DNA of 11,067 nucleotides, taken from Streptococcus pseudopneumoniae ATCC BAA-960 = CCUG 49455. GTDB taxonomy: Bacteria > Bacillota > Bacilli > Lactobacillales > Streptococcaceae. The DNA lies in NCBI RefSeq assembly GCF_002087075.1, contig NZ_MWSM01000025.1:1-11067 (forward strand). The letters are read 5' to 3'. This document shows positions 1 to 6,702 of the stretch, one piece after another. The notes under the pieces are model-generated. The model made no database searches. It saw nothing but the letters and a program-made list of their open reading frames with translations, and had not been told where the DNA came from. A program made the translations under genes and the position numbers. Each line of letters begins with the position of its first letter. Position 1 is the first letter of the stretch.

Positions 1-2
1 AA

Positions 3-386
3 GGAAAATTAGCTATCGAAAAAGAAGTTGCAATTACAGCAATCAATGCTGAAAAAACAGCGAAAGAAAAAGAAATCGATAATAATTCTAACTTATCCGA
101 CGATGAAAAAGCAGTGGCTAAGAAACAAGCTAAAGCGGCAGCGGACAAAGCTATCCAAGCCATTGACGCAGCAAGCGACCAAGCAGGCGTGGACAAAGCG
201 CAAGCAGACGGAATTGCCGCAGTAGCAGCAGTTAATCCAGTGGCTAAGGACAAGGCTAAGGCAGCAGCATTACCTAATACTGGTAGTCGATCAGATAGCA
301 CTACAGCTGCTCTAGGACTTCTATCAATCTTTGGAGCAGTCGGTTTACTCTTTTCTAAAAAGAAAAAAGATGATGAAGAAGCTTAA
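3..386 (+). CDS. LPXTG-anchored surface protein, C-terminal end (5' truncated by window)
   Basis: The reading frame is open from the left edge and stops at 384-386, so only about 127 C-terminal residues are visible. They start with an Ala/Lys/Asp-rich helical stretch (AKKQAKAAADKAIQAIDAAS and similar) of the kind found in DUF1542-type repeats of streptococcal and staphylococcal adhesins. A complete sortase signal follows: LPNTG (bases 270-284), a hydrophobic span (TAALGLLSIFGAVGLLF) and a Lys-rich charged tail ending KKKKDDEEA. Sortase A would cleave between T and G and link the protein to peptidoglycan. The ligand and adhesin family cannot be judged because the N-terminal domains lie outside the window. 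It could be a PavB-like or other YSIRK/LPXTG protein, but I do not assign a name. Anchoring is very likely; the repeat family is probable. Confidence 0.9.
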   Translation, partial: GKLAIEKEVAITAINAEKTAKEKEIDNNSNLSDDEKAVAKKQAKAAADKAIQAIDAASDQAGVDKAQADGIAAVAAVNPVAKDKAKAAALPNTGSRSDSTTAALGLLSIFGAVGLLFSKKKKDDEEA

Positions 387-548
387 GTAGATGATTCTAT
401 TTGATTCTCAATAGCCTTCACATGCAAAAATCTTTATCAATTAAAAAGAACTAGGGTAACCTACACATTAGCTGGATATACTCACCCTATAGCGGATAGT
501 GAAGAAGCCTCTTTGCCAACTGTAGTAGATGGAAGTTAGCTAAGATTC
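387..548. other. Intergenic spacer after surface-protein gene, possible coding remnant
   Basis: No gene with a ribosome binding site is visible. In the same frame as the surface protein, codons stay open from 405 to a TAG at 537-539 after an intervening TGA at 402-404. That stretch ends in a protein-like segment (THPIADSEEASLPTVVDGS), possibly a relic of an older gene end. This is weak evidence, because a 44-codon open stretch can occur by chance. Confidence 0.3.
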
Positions 549-578
549 AGAAAGGACAAATTTTGTCCTTTCTTTTTT
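549..578 (+). terminator. Rho-independent terminator of the surface-protein gene
   Basis: Two perfectly complementary 12-base arms (agaaaggacaaa at 549-560, tttgtcctttct at 562-573) sit back to back, so the innermost pairs must open to form the loop. The hairpin runs into six T's (573-578). It lies 163 bases after the stop codon and is the only strong hairpin before the IS66 relic. Confidence 0.85.
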
Positions 579-675
579 GTCGTCCTTCTGTAAGCGCGTC
601 ATAACAAGGTATCTATCATTCATGGAAGACCTCCTGTATACTATTAGTAAAGTAAAACTATTGGAGGATATTTAA

Positions 676-1360
676 ATGCCACAACCTATTGTTCCTGTAG
701 AGATTCCACAATCTCGTCGTTTTGATTCTAAAAAGAGAAATGATATTCTGCTTAAAGTTCGTAATTATCGCCAAGAAGAAGATTGGGCTAAGATGGGTTT
801 ACCAATCACACGTAAGGAAATCTCTAATTGACATATCAAGGCGAGTCAATATTATTTAGAGTCCCTTTATAAGCTTTTACGAGAAAAGTTGTTAGAACAA
901 GCTCTTCTTCATGCGGATGAAACCTCTTATCGGGTCTTAGAAAGTGATAGCCATCTGACCTACTATTGGACTTTTTTGTCAGGAAAATCAGAGAAACAAG
1001 GGATTAGGCTTTACCACCATGATCAGCGTCGAAGTGGTTCAGTAGTACAAGAATTCCTAGGAGATTATTCTGGCTATGTGCATTGTGATATGTTGCGGCA
1101 GTAACTTAGGACCTTAGTCCTCTAGTTCTGCCTATGCAATAGCAGTCCAAGGTTTAGGAGCAAGGCAACGCTAAGCTTGGTAAACTGCGAACCGCTAGAA
1201 GCTTATCGTCAACTGGAAGAAGCTGAACTTGTTGGATGTTGGGCGCATGTGAGAAGGAAGTTTTTTGAATCCACCCCCAAGCAAGCAGACTCTCGTAAAC
1301 AAAGAGGTTTTAGAGGCTTGTTTACCATGAACTAAAGTTGTACAAGAAAAGTGCAAATAA
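676..1360 (+). pseudogene. IS66 transposase (TnpC) remnant, multiply disrupted
   Basis: An ATG at 676 has a good ribosome binding site (ttggagga, 661-668). Its first ~32 residues (MPQPIVPVEIPQSRRF...) do not look like TnpC and may be the start of another IS66 ORF fused by deletion. From about 772 the frame reads as TnpC: EDWAKMGLPITRKEISN, then TGA at 829-831 where a Trp is expected, then LHADETSYRVLESD, which carries the first catalytic Asp, and onward to VHCDM at 1092. A ~108-bp insert (1093-1200) interrupts the gene, which resumes as AYRQLEEAELVGCWAHVRRK from 1201. A large internal deletion with a frame change near 1290-1303 removes the rest of the DDE core. The tail KEVLEACLP-TGA-TKVVQEKCK ends at TAA 1358-1360, with a second TGA at 1328-1330 at a probable Trp codon. 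It cannot make an active transposase. Confidence 0.88.
1093..1200. repeat. Structured ~108-bp insert inside the IS66 relic
   Basis: This stretch splits the transposase between CDM and AYRQ, where an uninterrupted gene would have about two codons (Trp-Ser). It is rich in small inverted repeats, including aggac-ctta-gtcct and ctgcctat-gca-atagcag, which suggests a miniature mobile repeat rather than random sequence. I do not recognise the family, and the ends are set only by where transposase homology stops and restarts. Confidence 0.5.
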
Positions 1361-1361
1361 G

Positions 1362-1411
1362 AAATCTCCAGATTAGGAACTATCCGTGAGTTCACTAATC
1401 TGGAGATTTTT
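1362..1411 (+). terminator. Strong hairpin terminator after the IS66 remnant
   Basis: A perfect 15-base stem (aaatctccagattag at 1362-1376 with ctaatctggagattt at 1395-1409) is extended by a gaac/gttc pair around a short loop and ends in a run of five T's (1407-1411). It starts one base after the transposase stop at 1358-1360. It would insulate the sugar operon from upstream transcription, and it may be the native transposase terminator. Confidence 0.8.
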
Positions 1412-1513
1412 CAATATACTTCGTTATTGGACGGTTACGGACATTTGTTTGATAGTGGTGATAAAGTTTTAAATCTGCTACATAATTTGTGGAGTTTTTT
1501 CTATAATTAGGAG

Positions 1514-1543
1514 TTTAACCTAATCTGCAAATAGGAGTATACT
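1514..1543 (+). promoter_or_regulatory. Putative promoter of the sugar ABC operon
   Basis: The -10 box TATACT (1538-1543) lies 18 bases after a weak -35 like TTTAAC (1514-1519). It sits about 75 bases before the first permease start and directly in front of a perfect cre site. An alternative TATAAT at 1502-1507 has no convincing -35. Confidence 0.55.
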
Positions 1544-1548
1544 AATAA

Positions 1549-1562
1549 TGTAATCGTTATCA
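1549..1562 (+). promoter_or_regulatory. CcpA-binding cre site at the sugar operon promoter
   Basis: TGTAATCGTTATCA matches the cre consensus TGWAANCGNTNWCA at every position. It starts 5 bases after the -10 box and so overlaps the expected transcription start, a position where bound CcpA blocks initiation. Catabolite repression is the expected mode for a secondary-sugar importer. Confidence 0.85.
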
Positions 1563-1615
1563 AAAGTCTAAAAAAGAATTTTTAGATGGATATCAAAATA
1601 AAAAGGGAGGAAATT

Positions 1616-2545
1616 ATGAATAAGTTTTCAAAAACCTTGAGAGACAACTGGATCTTTCTCTTGATGGTTTTGCCAGGGGCACTCTGGTTGATTCTATTCT
1701 TCTACATTCCAGTATTTGGGAACGTGGTTGCCTTCAAAGACTACCACATGACCAGTAATGGATTTATAGATAGTATCATAAATAGTAAATGGGTCGGACT
1801 CGATAATTTCAGATTCTTATTTAGTTCAAGAGACGCCTTTATTATCACACGAAATACGGTTCTCTACAATCTTGGCTTTATCTTTCTAGGTTTAGTTGTA
1901 TCTGTAGGGATTGCCATTATCCTCAGTGAACTCCGTTCCAAGAGAATGGTGAAGATTTTCCAAACTTCTATGTTGTTCCCTTACTTCTTGTCTTGGGTTA
2001 TCATCAGTTTCTTTACAGATGCCTTCCTAAACATTGATAAAGGGGTGTTCAATCATCTATTGGAAAGTCTTGGTCTCAAAGAAGTCAATTTCTACGCTGA
2101 TTTGGGAATCTGGCCTTATCTCCTACTTTTCCTAGGTATTTGGAAAGGTTTTGGATATAGCAGTGTCATGTACTATGCGACAATCATGGGAATTGATCCA
2201 ACCTACTACGAAGCAGCGACAGTGGACGGAGCCAGCAAATGGCAACGCATTCGCAATGTCACCATTCCGCAGTTGACACCGCTGGTAACCGTATTGACCA
2301 TCCTTGCAGTCGGAAATATCTTCCGTGCAGACTTCGGTCTTTTCTACCAAATTCCCCACAATGCTGGTCAACTTTATAACGTAACCAACGTCTTGGACGT
2401 ATATGTATATAATGGCTTGACTCAGACAGCAGATATCGGGATGGCTTCAGCAGCAGGTCTCTACCAATCAGTAGTCGGCTTGATTCTGGTGGTTCTATCA
2501 AACTTACTGGCAAGACGAGTTGATCCAAACTCAGCTTTGTTCTAG
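1616..2545 (+). CDS. ngtP1: Carbohydrate ABC transporter permease 1 (N-glycan importer type)
   Basis: This is a 309-residue inner-membrane permease of the LplB/UgpA type. An N-terminal membrane span (residues ~12-40) is followed by further spans and the conserved cytoplasmic EAA loop EAATVDGASKWQRIRNVTIP (199-218), which docks on the ATPase. I chose the ATG at 1616 because GGGAGG (1605-1610) sits 5 bases ahead; an in-frame ATG at 1586 adds ten residues but has no ribosome binding site. It is first in a three-gene operon, 13 bases ahead of the second permease. The set matches my memory of pneumococcal SP_0090-0092, reported as the NgtP1/NgtP2/NgtS importer for N-glycan-derived oligosaccharides. 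The family call is firm; the substrate and symbol rest on recollection. No ATPase gene follows. In pneumococci, importers of this kind share the ATPase MsmK, encoded elsewhere. Confidence 0.9.
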   Translation: MNKFSKTLRDNWIFLLMVLPGALWLILFFYIPVFGNVVAFKDYHMTSNGFIDSIINSKWVGLDNFRFLFSSRDAFIITRNTVLYNLGFIFLGLVVSVGIAIILSELRSKRMVKIFQTSMLFPYFLSWVIISFFTDAFLNIDKGVFNHLLESLGLKEVNFYADLGIWPYLLLFLGIWKGFGYSSVMYYATIMGIDPTYYEAATVDGASKWQRIRNVTIPQLTPLVTVLTILAVGNIFRADFGLFYQIPHNAGQLYNVTNVLDVYVYNGLTQTADIGMASAAGLYQSVVGLILVVLSNLLARRVDPNSALF

Positions 2546-2558
2546 AAAGGAGGAGAAT

Positions 2559-3482
2559 ATGGCAGAAAAGAAAATTAAAAAAGAAAAAATTGATAATGTC
2601 GGCATTCACTCCTTCAGTAAGAAAGCAGATATCTTCTTCAGTATCATTTCGGGTTTGATTGCCCTCTCTTGTATCCTACCCTTCGTATTCGTTATCATTA
2701 TTTCAGTGACGGACGAGAAAAGCCTCCTCCAATACGGCTACAGCTTCTTCCCATCCCAATTTGGATTAGACGGTTTTGAGTTCTTGGCACAGTTTAAGGA
2801 TAAAATCTTACAAGCCCTCTTCATTTCTGTCTTTGTAACCGTAGTTGGGACATTTACAAATGTCTTTATCACAACAACCTATGCCTACGCTATCTCACGG
2901 ACAATATTTAAGTATCGCAGATTTTTTACCATCTTCGTCCTTCTCAGTATGTTGTTCAACGCTGGTTTGGTACCAGGTTATATCATGGTGACCCGTGTCC
3001 TTCAGCTTGGGGATACTGTTTGGGCCTTGATTGTTCCAATGCTTCTCTCACCATTTAACATCATCTTGATGCGTTCCTTCTTCAAGAAGACCATTCCAGA
3101 AGCCATTCTCGAATCGGCTCGTATCGATGGTGCCAGTGAGGCTCGGATTTTCTTCCAAATCTGTTTGCCATTGTCACTACCAGGTATCGCAACCATCACG
3201 CTTTTGACAGCACTTGGTTTCTGGAATGACTGGTTCAACGCCCTTCTTTACATCAAGAGTGACAACTTGTATCCATTGCAATATTTGCTTATGCAAATCC
3301 AACAAAATATGGACTACATTGCCAAAGCGGTCGGCTTGACTGGTCAACTGGGAGTTGCTCTACCGAAAGAAACAGGTCGTATGGCCATGGTTGTGGTTGC
3401 AACCCTTCCAATCGCGATTTTGTATCCATTCTTCCAACGCTACTTTGTAAAAGGTTTGACTATCGGTGGTGTGAAAGAATAG
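2559..3482 (+). CDS. ngtP2: Carbohydrate ABC transporter permease 2 (N-glycan importer type)
   Basis: A 307-residue permease of the LplC/YtcP (MalG-like) type, the partner of the preceding gene in the heterodimeric channel. Hydrophobic spans include residues ~25-50, ~85-112, ~122-144, ~152-172, ~205-225 and ~276-293. The EAA loop is present as EAILESARIDGASEARIFFQ (181-200) followed by ICLP. The N-terminus is basic and lysine-rich (MAEKKIKKEK), as expected for a cytoplasmic tail. The start at 2559 is set by AAAGGAGGAG (2546-2555), which begins right after the first permease's TAG; a further-upstream in-frame ATG inside that gene lacks a binding site. A 103-bp gap with two small hairpins separates it from the binding-protein gene. 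Confidence 0.9.
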   Translation: MAEKKIKKEKIDNVGIHSFSKKADIFFSIISGLIALSCILPFVFVIIISVTDEKSLLQYGYSFFPSQFGLDGFEFLAQFKDKILQALFISVFVTVVGTFTNVFITTTYAYAISRTIFKYRRFFTIFVLLSMLFNAGLVPGYIMVTRVLQLGDTVWALIVPMLLSPFNIILMRSFFKKTIPEAILESARIDGASEARIFFQICLPLSLPGIATITLLTALGFWNDWFNALLYIKSDNLYPLQYLLMQIQQNMDYIAKAVGLTGQLGVALPKETGRMAMVVVATLPIAILYPFFQRYFVKGLTIGGVKE

Positions 3483-3490
3483 TGTTTATT

Positions 3491-3534
3491 GAGAAAGAAC
3501 ATTTCTCATTTCCAAACTTCCCTTGCGTGAAGTT
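3491..3534 (+). other. Tandem small hairpins between permease and binding-protein genes
   Basis: Two short stem-loops lie in the 103-bp gap: gagaaa/tttctc (3491-3496 with 3502-3507) and aacttc/gaagtt (3515-3520 with 3529-3534). Neither has a T-run, so they are not typical terminators. Binding proteins are usually needed in excess over permeases, and such hairpins could protect the downstream message after processing; that role is inferred. I found no convincing internal promoter. Confidence 0.45.
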
Positions 3535-3585
3535 AACATCATTACATTGTTTATAAGTTTAAAAATAAAAAAAGGAGTTTTTATC

Positions 3586-5061
3586 ATGAAAAACTGGAAA
3601 AAATATGCTTTTGCATCTGCTAGTGTAGTCGCTTTGGCTGCAGGTCTTGCTGCTTGTGGAAACTTGACAGGTAACAGCAAAAAAGCTGCTGATTCAGGTG
3701 ACAAACCTGTTATCAAAATGTACCAAATCGGTGACAAACCAGACAACTTGGATGAATTGTTAGCAAATGCCAACAAAATCATCGAAGAAAAAGTTGGTGC
3801 CAAATTGGATATCCAATACCTTGGCTGGGGTGACTATGGTAAGAAAATGTCAGTTATCACATCATCTGGTGAAAACTATGATATCGCCTTTGCAGATAAC
3901 TACATTGTAAATGCTCAAAAAGGTGCTTACGCTGACTTGACAGAATTGTACAAAAAAGAAGGTAAAGACCTTTACAAAGCACTTGACCCAGCCTACATCA
4001 AGGGTAATACTGTAAACGGTAAAATTTACGCTGTTCCAGTTGCAGCCAACGTTGCATCATCTCAAAACTTTGCCTTCAACGGAACTCTCCTTGCCAAATA
4101 TGGTATCGATATTTCAGGTGTTACTTCTTACGAAACTCTTGAGCCAGTCTTGAAACAAATTAAAGAAAAAGCTCCAGATGTAGTGCCATTTGCTATTGGT
4201 AAAATTTTCATCCCATCTGATAACTTTGACTACCCAGTAGCAAACGGGCTTCCATTCGTTATTGACCTTGAAGGCGATACTACTAAAGTTGTAAACCGTT
4301 ACGAAGTGCCTCGTTTCAAAGAACACTTGAAGACTCTTCACAAATTCTATGAAGCTGGCTACATTCCAAAAGATGTCGCAACAAGCGATACTTCATTTGA
4401 CATTCAACAAGATACTTGGTTCGTTCGTGAAGAAACAGTAGGACCAGCTGACTACGGTAACAGCTTGCTTTCACGTGTTGCCAACAAAGATATCCAAATC
4501 AAACCAATCACTAACTTCATCAAGAAAAACCAAACAACCCAAGTTGCTAACTTTGTCATCTCAAACAACTCTAAGAACAAAGAAAAATCAATGGAAATCT
4601 TGAACCTCTTGAATACGAACCCAGAACTTTTGAACGGTCTTGTTTACGGTCCAGAAGGCAAGAACTGGGAAAAAATTGAAGGTAAAGAAAACCGTGTTCG
4701 CGTTCTTGATGCTTATAATGGAAACACTCACATGGGTGGATGGAACACTGGTAACAACTGGATCCTTTATATCAACGAAAACGTTACAGACCAACAAATC
4801 GAAAATTCTAAGAAAGAATTGGCAGAAGCTAAAGAATCTCCAGCGCTTGGATTTATCTTCAATACTGACAATGTGAAATCTGAAATCTCAGCTATCGCTA
4901 ACACAATGCAACAATTTGATACAGCTATCAACACTGGTACTGTAGACCCAGATAAAGCGATTCCAGAATTGATGGAAAAATTGAAATCTGAAGGTGCCTA
5001 CGAAAAAGTATTGAACGAAATGCAAAAACAATACGATGAATTCTTGAAAAACAAAAAATAA
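3586..5061 (+). CDS. ngtS: Carbohydrate-binding lipoprotein of the ABC importer
   Basis: This is a 491-residue extracellular solute-binding protein. The signal peptide ends in lipobox LAAC, with the lipidated Cys at residue 24, so the mature protein is tethered outside the membrane and delivers sugar to the two permeases. The body resembles LplA-type (SBP_bac family) proteins; the last ~70 residues (422-491, from GFIFNTDNVK to DEFLKNKK) resemble the DUF3502 domain that closes this subfamily. The start at 3586 is fixed by AAAGGAG (3571-3577) and a normal MKNWKKYAF signal start; the longer in-frame ATG at 3523 adds 21 residues that spoil the signal. I believe this is pneumococcal NgtS (SP_0092), reported to bind complex N-glycan fragments; the ligand is from memory. 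Its 3' 117 coding bases plus terminator recur at 9423-9637. Confidence 0.92.
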   Translation: MKNWKKYAFASASVVALAAGLAACGNLTGNSKKAADSGDKPVIKMYQIGDKPDNLDELLANANKIIEEKVGAKLDIQYLGWGDYGKKMSVITSSGENYDIAFADNYIVNAQKGAYADLTELYKKEGKDLYKALDPAYIKGNTVNGKIYAVPVAANVASSQNFAFNGTLLAKYGIDISGVTSYETLEPVLKQIKEKAPDVVPFAIGKIFIPSDNFDYPVANGLPFVIDLEGDTTKVVNRYEVPRFKEHLKTLHKFYEAGYIPKDVATSDTSFDIQQDTWFVREETVGPADYGNSLLSRVANKDIQIKPITNFIKKNQTTQVANFVISNNSKNKEKSMEILNLLNTNPELLNGLVYGPEGKNWEKIEGKENRVRVLDAYNGNTHMGGWNTGNNWILYINENVTDQQIENSKKELAEAKESPALGFIFNTDNVKSEISAIANTMQQFDTAINTGTVDPDKAIPELMEKLKSEGAYEKVLNEMQKQYDEFLKNKK

Positions 5062-5155
5062 TCAGCTAAATTGATTTCGTGTATTCATTCCTAACTCCTA
5101 AAATAAGAATCACTGCTTTCCTCAGGTTTATCTGGGGGAGGCAGTGGTTTTTTTG
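4945..5155 (+). repeat. Long direct repeat, left copy (3' end of ngtS plus terminator)
   Basis: This segment is repeated at 9423-9637. The copies differ by one substitution (gaaaaagta here, gaaacagta there, Lys to Thr), a 5-base tandem duplication (ctaac) in the right copy and one fewer T in its T-run. Matching begins exactly at gacccagataaag and ends at the T-run. Confidence 0.97.
5111..5154 (+). terminator. Terminator of the sugar ABC operon
   Basis: A 15-pair stem (cactgctttcctcag at 5111-5125 with ctgggggaggcagtg at 5132-5146, G-U pairs allowed) with a six-base loop is followed by seven T's (5148-5154). It lies 50 bases after the ngtS stop. Confidence 0.93.
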
Positions 5156-5167
5156 AATGAAAAATAA

Positions 5168-5204
5168 ACCAACTAATATAATTCAGGTATAGTTGGTCTT
5201 TTTG
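5168..5204. terminator. Probable bidirectional terminator between convergent operons
   Basis: The arms accaacta (5168-5175) and tagttggt (5190-5197) form an 8-bp stem with a 14-base loop. T's follow on the + strand (ctttttg), and the minus strand reads into a T-rich stretch (ttatttttc). It lies between the sugar operon terminator and the end of the minus-strand ATPase gene, so it can end the minus-strand operon and back up the other. Confidence 0.65.
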
Positions 5205-5253
5205 TATAAAATTGCTATTTTATGAGGAGTGTTGTCTCTATAATAAATCATTC

Positions 5254-5868
5254 TTATCCCAAGTATAGAACTTCATCACAGAGACATTCGATATCTTGCT
5301 CTATATGAGAAGCTAGAATAATAAGTTTCCCCTTTTCTTTTAGGTGGAGTAATTTTTCTCGAATTTTTTGAACAGATTGCTTATCAAGTCCGTTCATTGG
5401 TTCATCTAAGAGTAATATATCTGGATTTTCCATAAAAGCCTGTGCTAGAGCTAATTTTTGTTTCATTCCTAAAGAGTAGTGTTTTACTTTTTTAGAAGAA
5501 CTAGGATTGAGTCCTACATCTATCATACTCTGAATGATTTCTTTCTCTCCTATTTTATTTTTGATTAGAGCTAGTTGATGTAAGTTATCAAAACCAGAAT
5601 AACCTTCCAGAAATCCTGGAGTCTCAATAATAACACCTACACTTGGTAAGAAGGGAAAATCTATTCCAAGTATGTTTCCATCTAATTCGATTTTTCCTTC
5701 AGTTATACCTTCTAATCCCGCTAAACACTTGAGTAAAACTGTTTTTCCTGAACCGTTATATCCAACAATTCCGTATATATTTCCACTGGAAAATTCAAAG
5801 GAAAGGTCTTCAAAAATTACATTGTGTTTATAGTTTTTACGAATAGATTTTAAATGTAAGTCTGTCAT
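5254..5868 (-). CDS. ABC transporter ATPase, BcrA/LanF-like (self-protection type)
   Basis: A 204-residue cytoplasmic ABC ATPase and the last gene of the minus-strand operon. Visible motifs: Walker A GYNGSGKT (36-43), signature YSLGMKQKLAL (131-141), Walker B ILLLDEP (151-157), D-loop GLD (160-162) and switch His in ASH (188). Where most ABC ATPases have the Q-loop Gln it has Glu82 (GVIIETPGF), the E-loop variant described for lantibiotic-immunity LanF proteins and seen in BcrA-type drug exporters. It is short for the class, lacking the extra C-terminal domain of many BcrA proteins. Start ATG 5868 follows AAGGAG embedded in the upstream gene's last codons, whose TAG lies 2 bases ahead, so translation is probably coupled. 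It should energise the two membrane proteins encoded just upstream. ATPase call firm; immunity role inferred. Confidence 0.9.
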   Translation of the reverse strand: MTDLHLKSIRKNYKHNVIFEDLSFEFSSGNIYGIVGYNGSGKTVLLKCLAGLEGITEGKIELDGNILGIDFPFLPSVGVIIETPGFLEGYSGFDNLHQLALIKNKIGEKEIIQSMIDVGLNPSSSKKVKHYSLGMKQKLALAQAFMENPDILLLDEPMNGLDKQSVQKIREKLLHLKEKGKLIILASHIEQDIECLCDEVLYLG

Positions 5869-5870
5869 AT

Positions 5871-6698
5871 CTATTGTCTCCTTATTTTTTTCATAACAAC
5901 TAGGATTATGGTGAGCAAAAGGTATAAAAGTAGGATACGAGTAATTATTTCTGGTAGGGATAGTAAGCCAGAATGGGCTTCGTATTTAATATAATGGAAG
6001 TCTAGCCAAGTTAAAGGAGATAAAAATTTAATCCAGAAACGTGAAGCTTCTGTAATAAATAATTCTACAATAACTAATCCACAGGCTAAGGTATTTCCTA
6101 AATTAGAATAATAACTATTGAAAACGAAAATCACTCCCCCAATCAATATGAACATAAGGAATAACAATAAGAATATTTGAAAAAAAGCGCCATAGGGAGA
6201 ATAATATTGCAGTATAATGGAGCGTAGATGCGTCATGCTATCAACACCTTCCGGAAATGAAATACGTCCTTGAGCTAGGGAGGGTAGGAGACGTCCCCAA
6301 TGATTTGAAAGGTGTAGTGTAGGGAGAAAAGTGATTAAAATGCTGATGATTTGGTAAATCGAAGCGATTAAGCTCGCGATAAGCAGATAAATAAACTGGG
6401 AGAGCATCCACTTTTTCTGTCCGATTTTTAAGATTAACCAAAACTGGAAAGTATCTTTTAAAGGAAGATTGCTAAATAGTAGTATGACAGATAAAATAGA
6501 AATTGCAGTGAACCATTGACTCGTGAAGAGAACAGTTACAATGCTGACAGGATAAGTTTCTTTGAAGTGATTAGCTAAATTAGAAAAAGGTAGCATTAAA
6601 ATCAAAGTATAGAGGTGAAAGAAAATTAAGATAGGCAACAATCGTTTAAAGGTGAATTGTTGTTTTAAGAGAATAGTTACTACACGTATAATCTCCAT
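5871..6698 (-). CDS. Six-span membrane protein, probable ABC-2-type permease subunit B
   Basis: A 275-residue hydrophobic protein with six likely membrane spans (about 20-38, 52-78, 101-125, 172-194, 200-217, 253-269) and a basic C-terminus (MKKIRRQ), the usual shape of ABC-2/LanE-LanG permeases. The long loop between spans 3 and 4 (about 126-171) probably faces outward. I start it at ATG 6698, because AAGGAG lies 7 bases ahead; an upstream in-frame ATG at 6716 would overlap the previous gene by 14 bases and would place that binding site inside the coding region. The chosen start sits 4 bases after the previous stop, and the ATPase follows 2 bases after its own stop. No family is recognisable by name; the role is inferred from topology and operon position. 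Confidence 0.75.
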   Translation of the reverse strand: MEIIRVVTILLKQQFTFKRLLPILIFFHLYTLILMLPFSNLANHFKETYPVSIVTVLFTSQWFTAISILSVILLFSNLPLKDTFQFWLILKIGQKKWMLSQFIYLLIASLIASIYQIISILITFLPTLHLSNHWGRLLPSLAQGRISFPEGVDSMTHLRSIILQYYSPYGAFFQIFLLLFLMFILIGGVIFVFNSYYSNLGNTLACGLVIVELFITEASRFWIKFLSPLTWLDFHYIKYEAHSGLLSLPEIITRILLLYLLLTIILVVMKKIRRQ

Positions 6699-6702
6699 AA
6701 GA

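Larger units (their letters stand above)
590..1438 (+). mobile_element. Decayed IS66-family insertion sequence
   Basis: The left end at 590-608 reads GTAAGCGCGTCATAACAAG. The inverse of 1420-1438 reads GTAACCGTCCAATAACGAA, a 12 of 19 match that keeps the GTAA tip I associate with IS66 ends. Between them lie pieces of an IS66 transposase: the catalytic-domain start with LHADET, the segment CWAHVRRKFFE, and the C-terminal tail KVVQEKCK. At about 850 bp it is far shorter than an intact three-gene IS66 element, so most internal sequence is gone. The 8-bp flanks (gtccttct and ggacattt) do not match, so no target duplication remains. The transposase remnants are certain; the exact ends are an inference from the imperfect inverted repeats. 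Confidence 0.75.

Noticed and set aside
540..623. A 27-residue minus-strand ORF with a good AGGAGG site (MNDRYLVMTRLQ...)
   Set aside because: It runs across the IS66 left end and through the terminator stem at 549-578, and it has no recognisable family. The binding site may be chance, so I did not list it as a gene.
1093..1200. The insert in the IS66 relic as a RUP or BOX element
   Set aside because: Its length resembles RUP and one segment (gcaaggcaacgct) resembles boxA, but there is no TA target duplication, no boxC or boxB partner and no overall match I can defend.
2259..2609. Minus-strand ORF of 116 codons opposite the permease genes
   Set aside because: It is a shadow of strongly supported permease genes on the + strand, with no binding site and no protein-like features.
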